Positions 50,681-59,472 of a stretch of 64,000 nucleotides of DNA are shown one piece after another. The translations under genes and the position numbers were made by a program. Each line of letters opens with the position of its first letter. The first letter of the stretch is position 1. The notes below the pieces were generated by a model. It had not been told where the DNA came from and did not search any database. It saw nothing but the letters and a program-made list of their open reading frames with translations. This DNA comes from JBCBDX01 sp038529265. GTDB lineage: Bacteria > Pseudomonadota > Alphaproteobacteria > Rhizobiales > Rhizobiaceae. The stretch spans positions 1 to 64,000 of the forward strand of contig JBCBDX010000008.1 in assembly GCA_038529265.1 (NCBI GenBank). The letters are read 5' to 3'.

Positions 50681-52627
50681 ATGTCTGGCGACCTTATCCC
50701 CATTCCCGATGCAGCCAAGGAAAAGGCCCTTATCGATAATGAAACCTACCTCTCCATGTATCAGGAGAGCGTGGAAGACCCATCGGGCTTTTGGGCCAAG
50801 CACGGCAAGCGAGTTGATTGGATCCAACCGTTCACTCGCGTAAAGTCGACAAGTTACGCCTATGCTGATGTGAACATTCGTTGGTTTGATGATGGAACCT
50901 TGAACGTTTCTGCCAATTGTATTGATCGGCATCTGGAAACACGTGGCAACCAAACGGCGATTATCTGGGAGCCCGATAATCCCGATGAAGAAGCCAAGCA
51001 CATCACCTATAAAGAACTGCATCGCGAAGTTTGCATCTTCGCCAATGTTCTAAAGGAGCTGGGCATCGGGAAGGGCGACCGGGTCGTTATTTATTTGCCG
51101 ATGATCCCAGAGGCAGCCTATGCGATGCTTGCCTGCGCGCGCATTGGTGCGATCCATTCCATTGTCTTTGGCGGTTTTTCACCAGACGCTCTGGCTGACC
51201 GGATCAATGGTTGTCAGGCCGCGATGGTGATCACGGCCGATGAAGCCCCGCGTGGCGGCAAAAACACACCGCTGAAAACCAATGCTGACAAGGCGCTACG
51301 CCGTGTCATGCATAACTGCAAGTTGTTGGAAGTTGAGCGCACGGGCAACCAGACCACCTGGGAAGAAGGCCGCGATTTCTCATACAACAAGATGCGTGAG
51401 CAGGTGGGGACCTATTGTACGCCTGCTGAAATGAATGCTGAGGACCCTCTCTTTATTCTTTATACGTCTGGTTCGACAGGCAAGCCGAAGGGTGTGGTCC
51501 ATACGACCGGTGGCTACCTCGTCTATGCATCCATGACGCATGAATATGTCTTCGATTATCAAGAGGGCGATATCTATTGGTGTACGGCCGACGTTGGTTG
51601 GGTTACCGGTCACTCTTATATTGTCTATGGCCCGCTTGCGAACGGTGCCACGACCTTGATGTTTGAAGGTGTGCCGACTTACCCCGATGCTGGCCGTTTT
51701 TGGGCTGTCTGCGAGAAGCACAAGGTAAACCAGTTCTACACAGCCCCAACGGCCATCCGCGCTTTGATGGGTAAAGGCACCAAGATTGTTGAGAAGTATG
51801 ATCTGTCGACGCTGCGTGTTTTGGGTTCTGTCGGTGAGCCGATCAATCCTGAGGCATGGTCCTGGTACAATGAAAATATCGGCAAATCCAAAACGCCGAT
51901 CGTTGATACTTGGTGGCAAACGGAAACGGGCGGCATCCTCATCACACCACTGCCCGGCGCAACCGAAACGAAGCCAGGTTCTGCAACACGTCCGTTTTTC
52001 GGCGTCCAGCCTGTGGTTCTTGAACCGGAAAGCGGTAAGGTAATTGATGACATTGAATGCCAAGGTGTATTGGCAATAAAGGACTCCTGGCCGGGCCAAA
52101 TGCGCACGGTTTGGGGCGACCATGAGCGTTTCAAGAAGACCTATTTTGAGCAGTATAAAGGCTACTACTTCTCTGGCGACGGCTGCCGTCGCGACGCCGA
52201 TGGCTACTATTGGATTACCGGACGTGTCGACGATGTGATCAACGTCTCTGGTCACCGCATGGGCACCGCAGAAGTTGAATCTGCACTTGTTGCCCATGAA
52301 GCAGTGGCAGAAGCAGCGGTGGTTGGATACCCGCACGAGATCAAGGGGCAAGGCATCTATTGCTACGTCACTTTGATGGAAGGAACAGAAGCAAACGACG
52401 ACCTGCTTAAAGAGTTGCAAGGTTGGGTGCGCACCGAAATTGGACCGATTGCCAAGCCGGACGTCATTCAATGGGCACCGGGTTTGCCAAAAACGCGTTC
52501 CGGCAAGATCATGCGCCGCATCTTGCGCAAGATAGCCGAAAACGACTTTGGTTCGCTGGGTGACACATCAACGCTGGCCGACCCGTCAGTTGTGGATGAT
52601 TTGATCGAGAATCGCGCCAACAAGTAA
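50681..52627 (+). CDS. acs: Acetyl-CoA synthetase
   Basis: Activates acetate to acetyl-CoA through acetyl-AMP, allowing growth on acetate. The 648-residue protein has Y-T-S-G-S-T-G-K-P-K-G for ATP binding, W-W-Q-T-E-T-G and the C-terminal P-K-T-R-S-G-K-I-M-R-R with Lys609, the residue controlled by acetylation in Salmonella Acs. A GGAGGAG precedes the ATG. The 152-base upstream gap probably holds its promoter. A strong terminator follows. Confidence 0.97.
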   Translation: MSGDLIPIPDAAKEKALIDNETYLSMYQESVEDPSGFWAKHGKRVDWIQPFTRVKSTSYAYADVNIRWFDDGTLNVSANCIDRHLETRGNQTAIIWEPDNPDEEAKHITYKELHREVCIFANVLKELGIGKGDRVVIYLPMIPEAAYAMLACARIGAIHSIVFGGFSPDALADRINGCQAAMVITADEAPRGGKNTPLKTNADKALRRVMHNCKLLEVERTGNQTTWEEGRDFSYNKMREQVGTYCTPAEMNAEDPLFILYTSGSTGKPKGVVHTTGGYLVYASMTHEYVFDYQEGDIYWCTADVGWVTGHSYIVYGPLANGATTLMFEGVPTYPDAGRFWAVCEKHKVNQFYTAPTAIRALMGKGTKIVEKYDLSTLRVLGSVGEPINPEAWSWYNENIGKSKTPIVDTWWQTETGGILITPLPGATETKPGSATRPFFGVQPVVLEPESGKVIDDIECQGVLAIKDSWPGQMRTVWGDHERFKKTYFEQYKGYYFSGDGCRRDADGYYWITGRVDDVINVSGHRMGTAEVESALVAHEAVAEAAVVGYPHEIKGQGIYCYVTLMEGTEANDDLLKELQGWVRTEIGPIAKPDVIQWAPGLPKTRSGKIMRRILRKIAENDFGSLGDTSTLADPSVVDDLIENRANK

Positions 52628-52649
52628 GTCTTGCTAGCTTAGAAAAAGG

Positions 52650-52684
52650 AACGCACTCGCCATCGGCGGGTGCGTTTGTTCGTT
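52650..52684 (+). terminator. Rho-independent terminator of acs
   Basis: AACGCACTCGCC pairs with GGCGGGTGCGTT (12 bp, one T-G pair) around a 3-base loop, followed by TGTTCGTTTG. It lies 22 bases after the acs stop. Confidence 0.85.
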
Positions 52685-52781
52685 TGGGCTGGCAAGATGA
52701 ATTAATCATGAACGTGTCATTACGGCATGGTTCAATTGGAGTGGATTATCAGGGCGTCATTGAAATTCGAGGAATGAAACA

Positions 52782-53225
52782 ATGAACAAACGTCTATCAA
52801 CATTTATCACTGTTGCTGCGCTTGCGCTTTCAACACCCGCATTTGCAGTCAATGATCTTGCGCCGCCGACAGAAGGCAAAATGAAGGTGAAATCTGCCCA
52901 GCTCGGCATCAAGTCGCCCGCCTCCAATGTTTGCCCAGCGCAAGCAACGGTGAAAGGTTGGATATTCACGACTAAGCCGGGAACGGTACAATATATGTTG
53001 GTTCGCAAAGGCGGCAGCGTGGCCGGTCCTTTTTCTGTTCAAGCCAAAAAGGCGCACAGCGGTTATATGGCTGAGTTTTCCCGCAACTTGACAATCGGCA
53101 CAGCAATCGATGCCGAGTATCGCATTGCGGTTTCCAATTCAGGCGGTGTCGTCAGCAATTGGGCGCCATTGAAGGCCAACTGCAGCATCGGCCTTGGCGG
53201 GAACCAGGAGCTTCAAGGCGGTTGA
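52782..53225 (+). CDS. Small secreted protein, unknown function
   Basis: A 147-residue protein with a clear signal peptide (cleavage after A-F-A at about residue 22). The mature part is beta-rich and has two cysteines (51 and 134) that could pair. The segments G-W-I-F-T-T-K-P-G and W-A-P-L-K-A-N-C are its most distinctive parts. I do not recognise the family. It stands alone with a 154-base upstream gap. Confidence 0.7.
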   Translation: MNKRLSTFITVAALALSTPAFAVNDLAPPTEGKMKVKSAQLGIKSPASNVCPAQATVKGWIFTTKPGTVQYMLVRKGGSVAGPFSVQAKKAHSGYMAEFSRNLTIGTAIDAEYRIAVSNSGGVVSNWAPLKANCSIGLGGNQELQGG

Positions 53226-53331
53226 TTTAGGCTCACTGACGCCATCTGTGACGCGATTGTCGCAGGTCGGTTGTTATTTCTGCCTTGCATTCATCCGTTT
53301 TTGCTGCATCGTGGCACGTGTGTTCAACGTA

Positions 53332-53415
53332 ATGAAAGGAGGTGATCCGATGTCGAGTGGTTCCAAAAGTTTGGTTCGGTCTTTGCGGGTCAATCTCCGT
53401 TGGAGCAGCCTCTAA
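53332..53415 (+). CDS. Tiny ORF with a 15-base match to the anti-Shine-Dalgarno region
   Basis: The ORF encodes 21 residues from ATG 53350, M-S-S-G-S-K-S-L-V-R ending R-W-S-S-L, or 27 from ATG 53332. GAAAGGAGGTGATCC at 53334-53348 is fully complementary to the usual 3' end of alphaproteobacterial 16S rRNA, and GGAGG is 7 bases before ATG 53350. The peptide is basic (net charge about +4). A strong terminator at 53482-53511 ends the transcript. It could be a highly translated small protein or an RNA that titrates ribosomes. I do not recognise it, and coding is inferred from the leader and the terminator. Confidence 0.6.
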   Translation: MKGGDPMSSGSKSLVRSLRVNLRWSSL

Positions 53416-53481
53416 CGGTTGATGTGTCCGTGCAGCCGGTTTGATACTGACTGACGACCGGCCGGACTTGACGAATTACGG

Positions 53482-53511
53482 CGCCGCCCCTTGGGGCGGC
53501 GTTTGTTTTTG
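53482..53511 (+). terminator. Rho-independent terminator after the tiny ORF
   Basis: CGCCGCCCC pairs with GGGGCGGCG around a tight TT turn, followed by TTTGTTTTT. Confidence 0.85.
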
Positions 53512-53518
53512 CAAAAAG

Positions 53519-53553
53519 AAAACGGCCACGCCTTGTTATAAGCGCAGCCGTTT
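53519..53553 (-). terminator. Terminator of the TadG-like gene
   Basis: On the minus strand AAACGGC pairs with GCCGTTT around an internal region that can pair further (GCGC), followed by TCTTTTTGC. It is 29 bases after the stop of the vWA protein gene and back-to-back with the plus-strand terminator. Confidence 0.7.
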
Positions 53554-53581
53554 CGGTCGAGCCTACCCACTCTAAGTCAAA

Positions 53582-54844
53582 TCAGCCTGTTAGACGCAAT
53601 GATTGGATGTCTTTGGCAATTGCTTGAAATGCATTTTCAAGATCGGTTTTGTCTGTCGCATTGAAGTAGAATTGCGATTGGGCGGTGCTTGGTGTCGCGC
53701 AGTCCTGCATAAGTTGGGCAGCGTCGCCAGGTGCCGCAAAGGCGATTGTGTAGACTTTTATACCGCGGCTCTGCATTTCGCCGCATAGAGCCAGCGCATC
53801 TGCACGAGAGTTGGCCTTGCCCGCATTTGTACACACGTTTCCGGAAGAAATGTGCGTGTTGAAAATGCCGTCTGTCATGATGATCGCGTGCTTGCGCGTA
53901 TTGGTGTCGGCATAAGAAGCAGCTTCTGACTGCATATCCCAAGCGCCGTTCCAGTTGGGCGATATCATGTAGTGCGCCCAAGCGATGGCCGTGTGGCCAG
54001 CCGTGCAACCACCAATATTAAAACTTTGAATATGGTTCTTGAGCTTGGTTGCATCATTCGACATCGGCATGATCTCTGCTGTCGGGCACCAGTTGCTCTG
54101 GCTGCCAACCGGGTTCATACCGTTTGCGAATGTATCGTTGTGCGCATTTGTACCCGTGCGCTCAAAGACACAGCTTCCTGAGCCTGTTGTAGAAATGCGG
54201 CTGATGACTGGCGCTGCATTCACGGTCGCCGCATAGGGGACAAGGCCAATGCGTACACGTTGTTTCGCCGCGGTGTTGGGGATCAACGTGTCAATTGCAC
54301 CCTTGGCGGCGTCTTTTAGAGCATCGATTTTAGTATCGGAGCTACCAGGAATGTAACTGCCCATTGAGCCAGTTACGTCGAGTGCCATAGCCACTTCAAT
54401 CTTGGTGTTTGAGAACGCCGCCTCGGAGTTCCAAGTGACGCGTTGCGTATCAACGCCGGCAATACTCATGAATGCCGTTGGCAGATCAATTTGCGCCGAG
54501 ACGCTCATCGTCTTTGCAGCGTTGTCGACATTGACTGCTGTTATCGTGGGATTGGTGCCGAATTTCTTATTGTCAAAATTGGCAAAGAGGAACTTTTTGA
54601 CTTCCTGCTTGGCTTCTTCTTCAGTCATGGCACCTTGCGTGACGAGACGTGTTGTCGAAAGAACGGCTGCGTCGACAGCGTTTGACAGGTGAGTTTGAGC
54701 CATCAAGGCACGGGAGACGTCGATTGAAAGTCCCACTGCCGTCATAATCATAACGCCACCGGCTGCTGTTAGAATCGCGAAATTGCCGCGTCGATCACGT
54801 TTGAAGCGCTGGAAAGTGCTTTTGATATTGAACGTGCGGGCCAT
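53582..54844 (-). CDS. TadG/TadE-like protein with vWA domain
   Basis: A 420-residue protein with R-R-G-N-F-A-I-L-T at 19-27 and a transmembrane helix (about 24-42), the TadE/G-type N-terminus used by Flp/Tad pilus minor pilins. A von Willebrand A domain follows from about 148, with the MIDAS-like D156-x-T-x-S160 and later M-T-D-G-I-F. The ATG at 54844 has GGAG ahead and was preferred over 54895. No other tad genes are in the window. The protein is probably periplasmic and membrane-anchored; its role is open. Confidence 0.88.
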   Translation of the reverse strand: MARTFNIKSTFQRFKRDRRGNFAILTAAGGVMIMTAVGLSIDVSRALMAQTHLSNAVDAAVLSTTRLVTQGAMTEEEAKQEVKKFLFANFDNKKFGTNPTITAVNVDNAAKTMSVSAQIDLPTAFMSIAGVDTQRVTWNSEAAFSNTKIEVAMALDVTGSMGSYIPGSSDTKIDALKDAAKGAIDTLIPNTAAKQRVRIGLVPYAATVNAAPVISRISTTGSGSCVFERTGTNAHNDTFANGMNPVGSQSNWCPTAEIMPMSNDATKLKNHIQSFNIGGCTAGHTAIAWAHYMISPNWNGAWDMQSEAASYADTNTRKHAIIMTDGIFNTHISSGNVCTNAGKANSRADALALCGEMQSRGIKVYTIAFAAPGDAAQLMQDCATPSTAQSQFYFNATDKTDLENAFQAIAKDIQSLRLTG

Positions 54845-55087
54845 CTTCGTCTCCACCAGTTGGGTATGGTGAAGACAGTGCAAACGCCCTGCCACCTGCT
54901 GGGTTTGAACGCTGGGTGAAAGCTAAGTCACTGAAAATAAATGATTTTGAGGGTTACTTATGGTTAATGAAACGTTTATTTTCGCGTGCATTTGCACCGA
55001 GCCCATTTAAAATCTGATTTGGCAGCCGCGTTGTGTTTCAAATGGGCACAGACTGGCGTTTCGTTTTGGTTCAAAATAGCTGCTGTC

Positions 55088-55312
55088 CTAGAAATCGACA
55101 GCAAGTCCTTTAACTTCCCAGTCACCATAGCGCGCTGGATCCTTGCCGCCGCGTCCGTCGATTTCAGCGGGTTGATCAACCGTTGCGGCATCAATCTTAT
55201 CTCTACGCGCTTTCGCCTCTGTCAGGGCACGCTGCGCTGCAGGCGGCAAATCCTCAAACTTGCGGGTCTCGTTGCTTGCCGATTTTTCATGATCGCTATT
55301 TGGGTCAGACAT
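55088..55312 (-). CDS. SdhAF4/DUF1674 family protein, probable succinate dehydrogenase assembly factor
   Basis: A 74-residue protein with the C-terminal signature R-G-G-K-D-P-A-R-Y-G-D-W-E-V-K-G and final D-F of DUF1674, the family of eukaryotic SDHAF4, which binds flavinylated SdhA during complex II assembly. The N-terminal half is polar and probably disordered. It is divergent from htpX, as in many rhizobia, and about 46 kb from sdhCDAB in this window. Confidence 0.88.
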   Translation of the reverse strand: MSDPNSDHEKSASNETRKFEDLPPAAQRALTEAKARRDKIDAATVDQPAEIDGRGGKDPARYGDWEVKGLAVDF

Positions 55313-55399
55313 TGAAAACCGAGCCTTTCATCGCCATCCTAATATTGCATACGGCGCTATGACTTCAATGCGTCATTTGCTGCAGAGATGGAGATGAAA

Positions 55400-56404
55400 A
55401 TGAATGTGATGAAAACCGGAATGCTTCTGGCTTTCATGACCGCACTATTCATGGGTGTCGGGCTTCTGCTTGGCGGTACTGCCGGGATGTTTATCGCGCT
55501 GGTCATTGCTGTTGCCATGAACGCTTTCTCCTATTGGAACTCGGACAAGATGGTCTTGCGCATGAACAACGCCATCGAAGTGGATGAAAAGTCCGCACCG
55601 GAATACTACACTATGGTGCGGGACTTGGCTGCCAATGCAGGTCTCCCGATGCCGAAGGTGTACATCATCAAGGAAGACCAGCCAAATGCATTTGCAACGG
55701 GCCGTAACCCTGAAAACGCAGCTGTTGCCGCCACCACAGGTCTCATGGCGCGACTTACACCAGAGGAAGTAGCGGGCGTTATGGCGCATGAGTTGGCGCA
55801 TGTTCAAAACCGCGACACGCTCATTATGACCATTACCGCCACCTTTGCAGGTGCAATATCGATGCTGGGTAATTTTGCTTTCTTTTTTGCCGGGCGAGGT
55901 AACAACAATCCGCTCGGCATTGTTGGTGTGTTGGTCGCAATGATTGTGGCGCCGTTTGCTGCGATGATTGTGCAAATGGCTATCAGCCGCACGAGAGAAT
56001 ATTCAGCAGATCGGCGCGGTGCCGAAATTTGCGGTAATCCCCGTTGGCTGGCTGATGCACTGGCCAAAATTGCCAGTGCGTCAGGCCGTCACGTGAATGA
56101 AGCTGCCGAACGTAATCCAGCGAGCGCACATATGTTCATCATTAACCCACTGAACGGCCAACGTGCTGACGCACTCTTTTCCACGCATCCGAATACCCAG
56201 AACCGCATTGATGCGCTTATGGCGATGGAGGCCGAATGGTCTGATCGTGATGTGCCCGCAGTTGCCCCAGTGAGACAGGCTGAACAGCAAAAACATCAAC
56301 CCGCTCCAAAACGCCGCGGTTCTTCAGTGCCACGTGCTGGTCGAGACTGGGGTCGTGGTACCAACGGCGACGCCGATAATAAATCTAAAGGCCCTTGGCA
56401 TTGA
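55400..56404 (+). CDS. htpX: Membrane zinc metalloprotease HtpX
   Basis: HtpX degrades misfolded inner-membrane proteins. The 334-residue protein has two N-terminal helices, the zinc motif H-E-L-A-H at 130-134, two further membrane segments and the third zinc ligand region S-R-T-R-E-Y-S-A-D. The C-terminal tail (about 285-334) is polar and basic. The ATG at 55400 has GGAG at 55390-55393 six bases ahead; the ATGs at 55388 and 55394 do not. It overlaps rsmB. Confidence 0.96.
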   Translation: MNVMKTGMLLAFMTALFMGVGLLLGGTAGMFIALVIAVAMNAFSYWNSDKMVLRMNNAIEVDEKSAPEYYTMVRDLAANAGLPMPKVYIIKEDQPNAFATGRNPENAAVAATTGLMARLTPEEVAGVMAHELAHVQNRDTLIMTITATFAGAISMLGNFAFFFAGRGNNNPLGIVGVLVAMIVAPFAAMIVQMAISRTREYSADRRGAEICGNPRWLADALAKIASASGRHVNEAAERNPASAHMFIINPLNGQRADALFSTHPNTQNRIDALMAMEAEWSDRDVPAVAPVRQAEQQKHQPAPKRRGSSVPRAGRDWGRGTNGDADNKSKGPWH

Positions 56405-57810
56405 GCGGCGCGCCGCGCGCGGAAACACCCAACCGCAGAAAACCAAAGAAGCGCCGCTCCGAGCGCCAATCTGACACTGAACGCCCTGGCTTAGCCACTC
56501 GCCAGTGCGCACAACGTTTGCTGAGCGCCATTGTTGATAAGTCGACGCCGATGGATGCGGTGACAGATGATAAGCATGGGCACCCCACCTATTTAAGCCT
56601 GGAACCTCGCGACCGATCATTGGTTCGCGCAATTCTCATGGCTGCCCTGCGCTACCGTGGGGATTTGGAAGCGGTAATAGACGGCTTGGTCGAGCGGCCC
56701 TTGCCGGAAGGTGCGTTGTCATTGCGTGCAATTTTGCACGTTGCAGGCGCTCAGATCTTTTTCCTTGATGTTCCAACGCATAGTGCTGTTGATTTGGCGG
56801 TCGAGAGCGCCAATCGAGATCCCAGAAATCGGCGTTTTGCATCGCTCGTGAATGCCGTCACGCGACGTATGGTTCGCGAGAAGAGTAAGCACTTTGAAGC
56901 GTTCTCATCCCAACCAAAGAATACACCCGATTGGTTCTTTGACCGGTTGGGGCAGGTTTATACCTTGGAAACCGCGATCCGAATTTTTGAGTTACATCGG
57001 CACCCTGCGCCCATCGATATCACCTTAAAGGAACCATCCGACGCAGTTGCAAATGGATTGTTGGAAGGAAGGCAAGGCCAACGAACTTCTTCCACCAATG
57101 TCAGGTTAACCGGAAAAATGGATGTCACCCAACTGCCTGGTTTTGATGATGGACACTGGTGGGTACAGGACTATGCAGCCAGCATCCCGGCCAAGCTTTT
57201 CGGGAACTTTGCCGGTAAACGCATTCTCGATCTTTGTGCTGCGCCCGGCGGTAAAACTGCGCAGCTTCTTGCGATGGGCGCCCAGGTGACGGCCCTTGAA
57301 AAATCAGCCAGCCGCGCGCGACGACTGGAAGATAATCTGGCGCGCCTCCAACTTGCAGGTGGATGCAGTGTTTTCGTTACCGACCTCTTTGACTTCGAAG
57401 TCGAAGAGCCTTTTGACGGTGTGCTTTTAGATGCACCATGTTCATCGACGGGTACTGTTCGTCGGCACCCGGATGTGCCTTGGACCAAGTCGCCTGCAGA
57501 CATTCAAAAGCTTGCAGATTTGCAGTCGCGCATGTTGGCCAAAGCGGCTGAGTTTGTGGCACCGGGCGGCGTCCTGGTGTTTTCAAACTGTTCGCTTGAT
57601 CCCCTCGAGGGAGAGCAGGTTGCCAAGGCATTTACTTTTAAGACATCAGACTTCGCCGCTTGGCCAGTTGTAGCTGCTGATTTTGGACTGGAGCCGGACA
57701 TGATTGATGAGGATGGTCATGTCAGAACGACACCAGCTCATTTGCCTAACACTGACATCTCGCAGGCGGGGATGGACGGCTTCTTTGCCGCGCGCTTTCG
57801 AAGGCGGTAG
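56401..57810 (+). CDS. rsmB: 16S rRNA (cytosine-967) C5-methyltransferase RsmB
   Basis: RsmB methylates C967 of 16S rRNA. The 469-residue protein has an N-terminal NusB-like RNA-binding domain and a SAM-dependent domain with D-L-C-A-A-P-G-G-K-T, D-A-P-C-S-S-T-G (Cys347) and S-N-C-S-L (Cys397), the two cysteines of the mechanism. The TTG at 56401 overlaps the htpX TGA (TTGA) and has AAAGG 9 bases ahead; an in-frame TTG at 56395 is the alternative. The overlap suggests translational coupling to htpX. Confidence 0.94.
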   Translation: MSGAPRAETPNRRKPKKRRSERQSDTERPGLATRQCAQRLLSAIVDKSTPMDAVTDDKHGHPTYLSLEPRDRSLVRAILMAALRYRGDLEAVIDGLVERPLPEGALSLRAILHVAGAQIFFLDVPTHSAVDLAVESANRDPRNRRFASLVNAVTRRMVREKSKHFEAFSSQPKNTPDWFFDRLGQVYTLETAIRIFELHRHPAPIDITLKEPSDAVANGLLEGRQGQRTSSTNVRLTGKMDVTQLPGFDDGHWWVQDYAASIPAKLFGNFAGKRILDLCAAPGGKTAQLLAMGAQVTALEKSASRARRLEDNLARLQLAGGCSVFVTDLFDFEVEEPFDGVLLDAPCSSTGTVRRHPDVPWTKSPADIQKLADLQSRMLAKAAEFVAPGGVLVFSNCSLDPLEGEQVAKAFTFKTSDFAAWPVVAADFGLEPDMIDEDGHVRTTPAHLPNTDISQAGMDGFFAARFRRR

Positions 57811-57818
57811 TCTGTATC

Positions 57819-59378
57819 ATGCGATTCGCGCGTGATGTCATAGGTTCATTGACGGGTACTTCTGTCCCCGAACGGTTTCTGGTGACGCCGCCGGACCTGC
57901 GTCCAGTCAGTCCGGATATCGCCCGGTCATACTACCACGGTCAGTTCACCTTCGTTGGTCAAACCGTACAAGCGGGCAACGCGAGCCCTTTCGCTGCGTC
58001 ACCGCCATCAGCGGAGTGGCGCGACGCGCTTCACGGTTTCAGGTGGTTGCGGCATATGGCATCTGCTTCCGGTGAACTTGCGGGCGCGCAGGCCAAGACG
58101 CTGGTTTCGGACTGGATTGTCAATCATGCGCGTGAACAATTGGGCGGGCCACAAGTGGCCGGTGTCGCGGCGATGCGTTTGATCGCTTTCTTGCAACACG
58201 GGCGTTTTCTTTTAACAGGTGCAGACCATCAATTTTACCGTGCTTTCATGCGTTCGGTCGCGGCGCATATCAGTAATTTGAAGCGCGACGCGTCGCGTGT
58301 GACTTCGCCTCTCAAGAAGGTTCGCGTCCATACTGCTCTTGGTTTGGCTGCCATTTGTTTGCCGGTAAACGATGCAATGGCTCATCGAACCGAGGAGCGG
58401 TTGAGTGCCGTGCTTGACGAAGTAATCCTCGCAGATGGCGGCTTCATTTCGCGCAACCCAGATGACCTGGCAGACGTCGTCACAGATCTTCTGTCGTTGG
58501 CCAAATCGTATATTGCGCTCACCAGGCCTATTCCACCTGCGGTGGTTCACACGCTCGATCGTGTGTTGCCGCGGCTTCGGTCTTTCCTTCATCGAGACGG
58601 TGAGCTTGCCACCTTTGCCGGCGCGTCGGGTGGTAAGGCTGCCTTGGTTGCTGTGCTGCTCGAAAGTGATGAAACGGCAGCGCGTCCAACCAGCCAAGCG
58701 CCGCAAAGCGGATTTGTCTCGCTCAACCAGGGTGTATCGACCTTGCAGGCTGACGTTGGTCAAACGACCACAAACCCGGGTATGGATGGGTTTCAAAGCC
58801 TTTCAGCGCTTGAGTTCTCGCACGATAACGAGCGTGTCTTCATCAATATCGGCTTGCCACCGGCCAACAGCATCAATTTTCTTGAGATTGCGCAAGGAGC
58901 CGCAGCACATAACCGTCTGTCGTTGATGCACGATGGCTCCGATACTGCCGACCTAAGGCAAGTCAAGCTCAAGCGATGGCCGGACCTGACTTCCGGTGAC
59001 GACGGCCATATATTGCAGTATGATGTTGGCTTGGCGGCTCAAACCATCTCTTTGACAAGAGGCTTCCGACTTTCTGCCGTCGGGCAAACTCTAGAGGGCT
59101 TTGACCGCATCCCCGCTTCCGCTCTCGTGGAAAGCGCCCGACTGCATTTTCATACACCCGCTAAAACCAAGGCTGCGCTGGCTTCCGATGGTTCTGTGCT
59201 TGTTCAAACAAGAGGCGGTCAAAGTTGGCGGGTCAGCAGCGATTGCGGCTCTTTAAGCGTGCAGCCGTCAATACATTTGGCGCACCCTGCAGGTCGTCAG
59301 GAAACAGTCTGCGTTTGCATTACATTCGATCCGGCCAAAACGCCGACTGTTGCATGGCGGTGGGCGCTTCAAACCTGA
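57819..59378 (+). CDS. Heparinase II/III family protein
   Basis: A 519-residue protein with an alpha-helical N-terminal half (F-R-W-L-R-H-M, D-W-I-x-x-H, L-A-D-G-G-F-I-S-R-N-P) and a beta-rich C-terminal half of the heparinase II/III type (A-G-x-S-G-G-K, L-E-F-S, A-A-H-N-R-L-S-L). Members lyse uronate-containing polysaccharides in some bacteria. This rhizobial branch, always between rsmB and purH, has no assigned substrate. No clear signal peptide is visible. It is 8 bases after rsmB. Confidence 0.87.
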   Translation: MRFARDVIGSLTGTSVPERFLVTPPDLRPVSPDIARSYYHGQFTFVGQTVQAGNASPFAASPPSAEWRDALHGFRWLRHMASASGELAGAQAKTLVSDWIVNHAREQLGGPQVAGVAAMRLIAFLQHGRFLLTGADHQFYRAFMRSVAAHISNLKRDASRVTSPLKKVRVHTALGLAAICLPVNDAMAHRTEERLSAVLDEVILADGGFISRNPDDLADVVTDLLSLAKSYIALTRPIPPAVVHTLDRVLPRLRSFLHRDGELATFAGASGGKAALVAVLLESDETAARPTSQAPQSGFVSLNQGVSTLQADVGQTTTNPGMDGFQSLSALEFSHDNERVFINIGLPPANSINFLEIAQGAAAHNRLSLMHDGSDTADLRQVKLKRWPDLTSGDDGHILQYDVGLAAQTISLTRGFRLSAVGQTLEGFDRIPASALVESARLHFHTPAKTKAALASDGSVLVQTRGGQSWRVSSDCGSLSVQPSIHLAHPAGRQETVCVCITFDPAKTPTVAWRWALQT

Positions 59379-59472
59379 TAGTCGTGGGAAAGTGAAATAG
59401 TCTAAGTATAGCAGTGTTGCGCAGTGTCCTGGGATGCTAGGCGGCGACAACTTAATAATCTGCGGAACAGCT

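Noticed and set aside
51380..52471. A 363-codon open frame on the minus strand inside acs
   Set aside because: It is the antisense shadow of a conserved acetyl-CoA synthetase and shows no recognisable domain.
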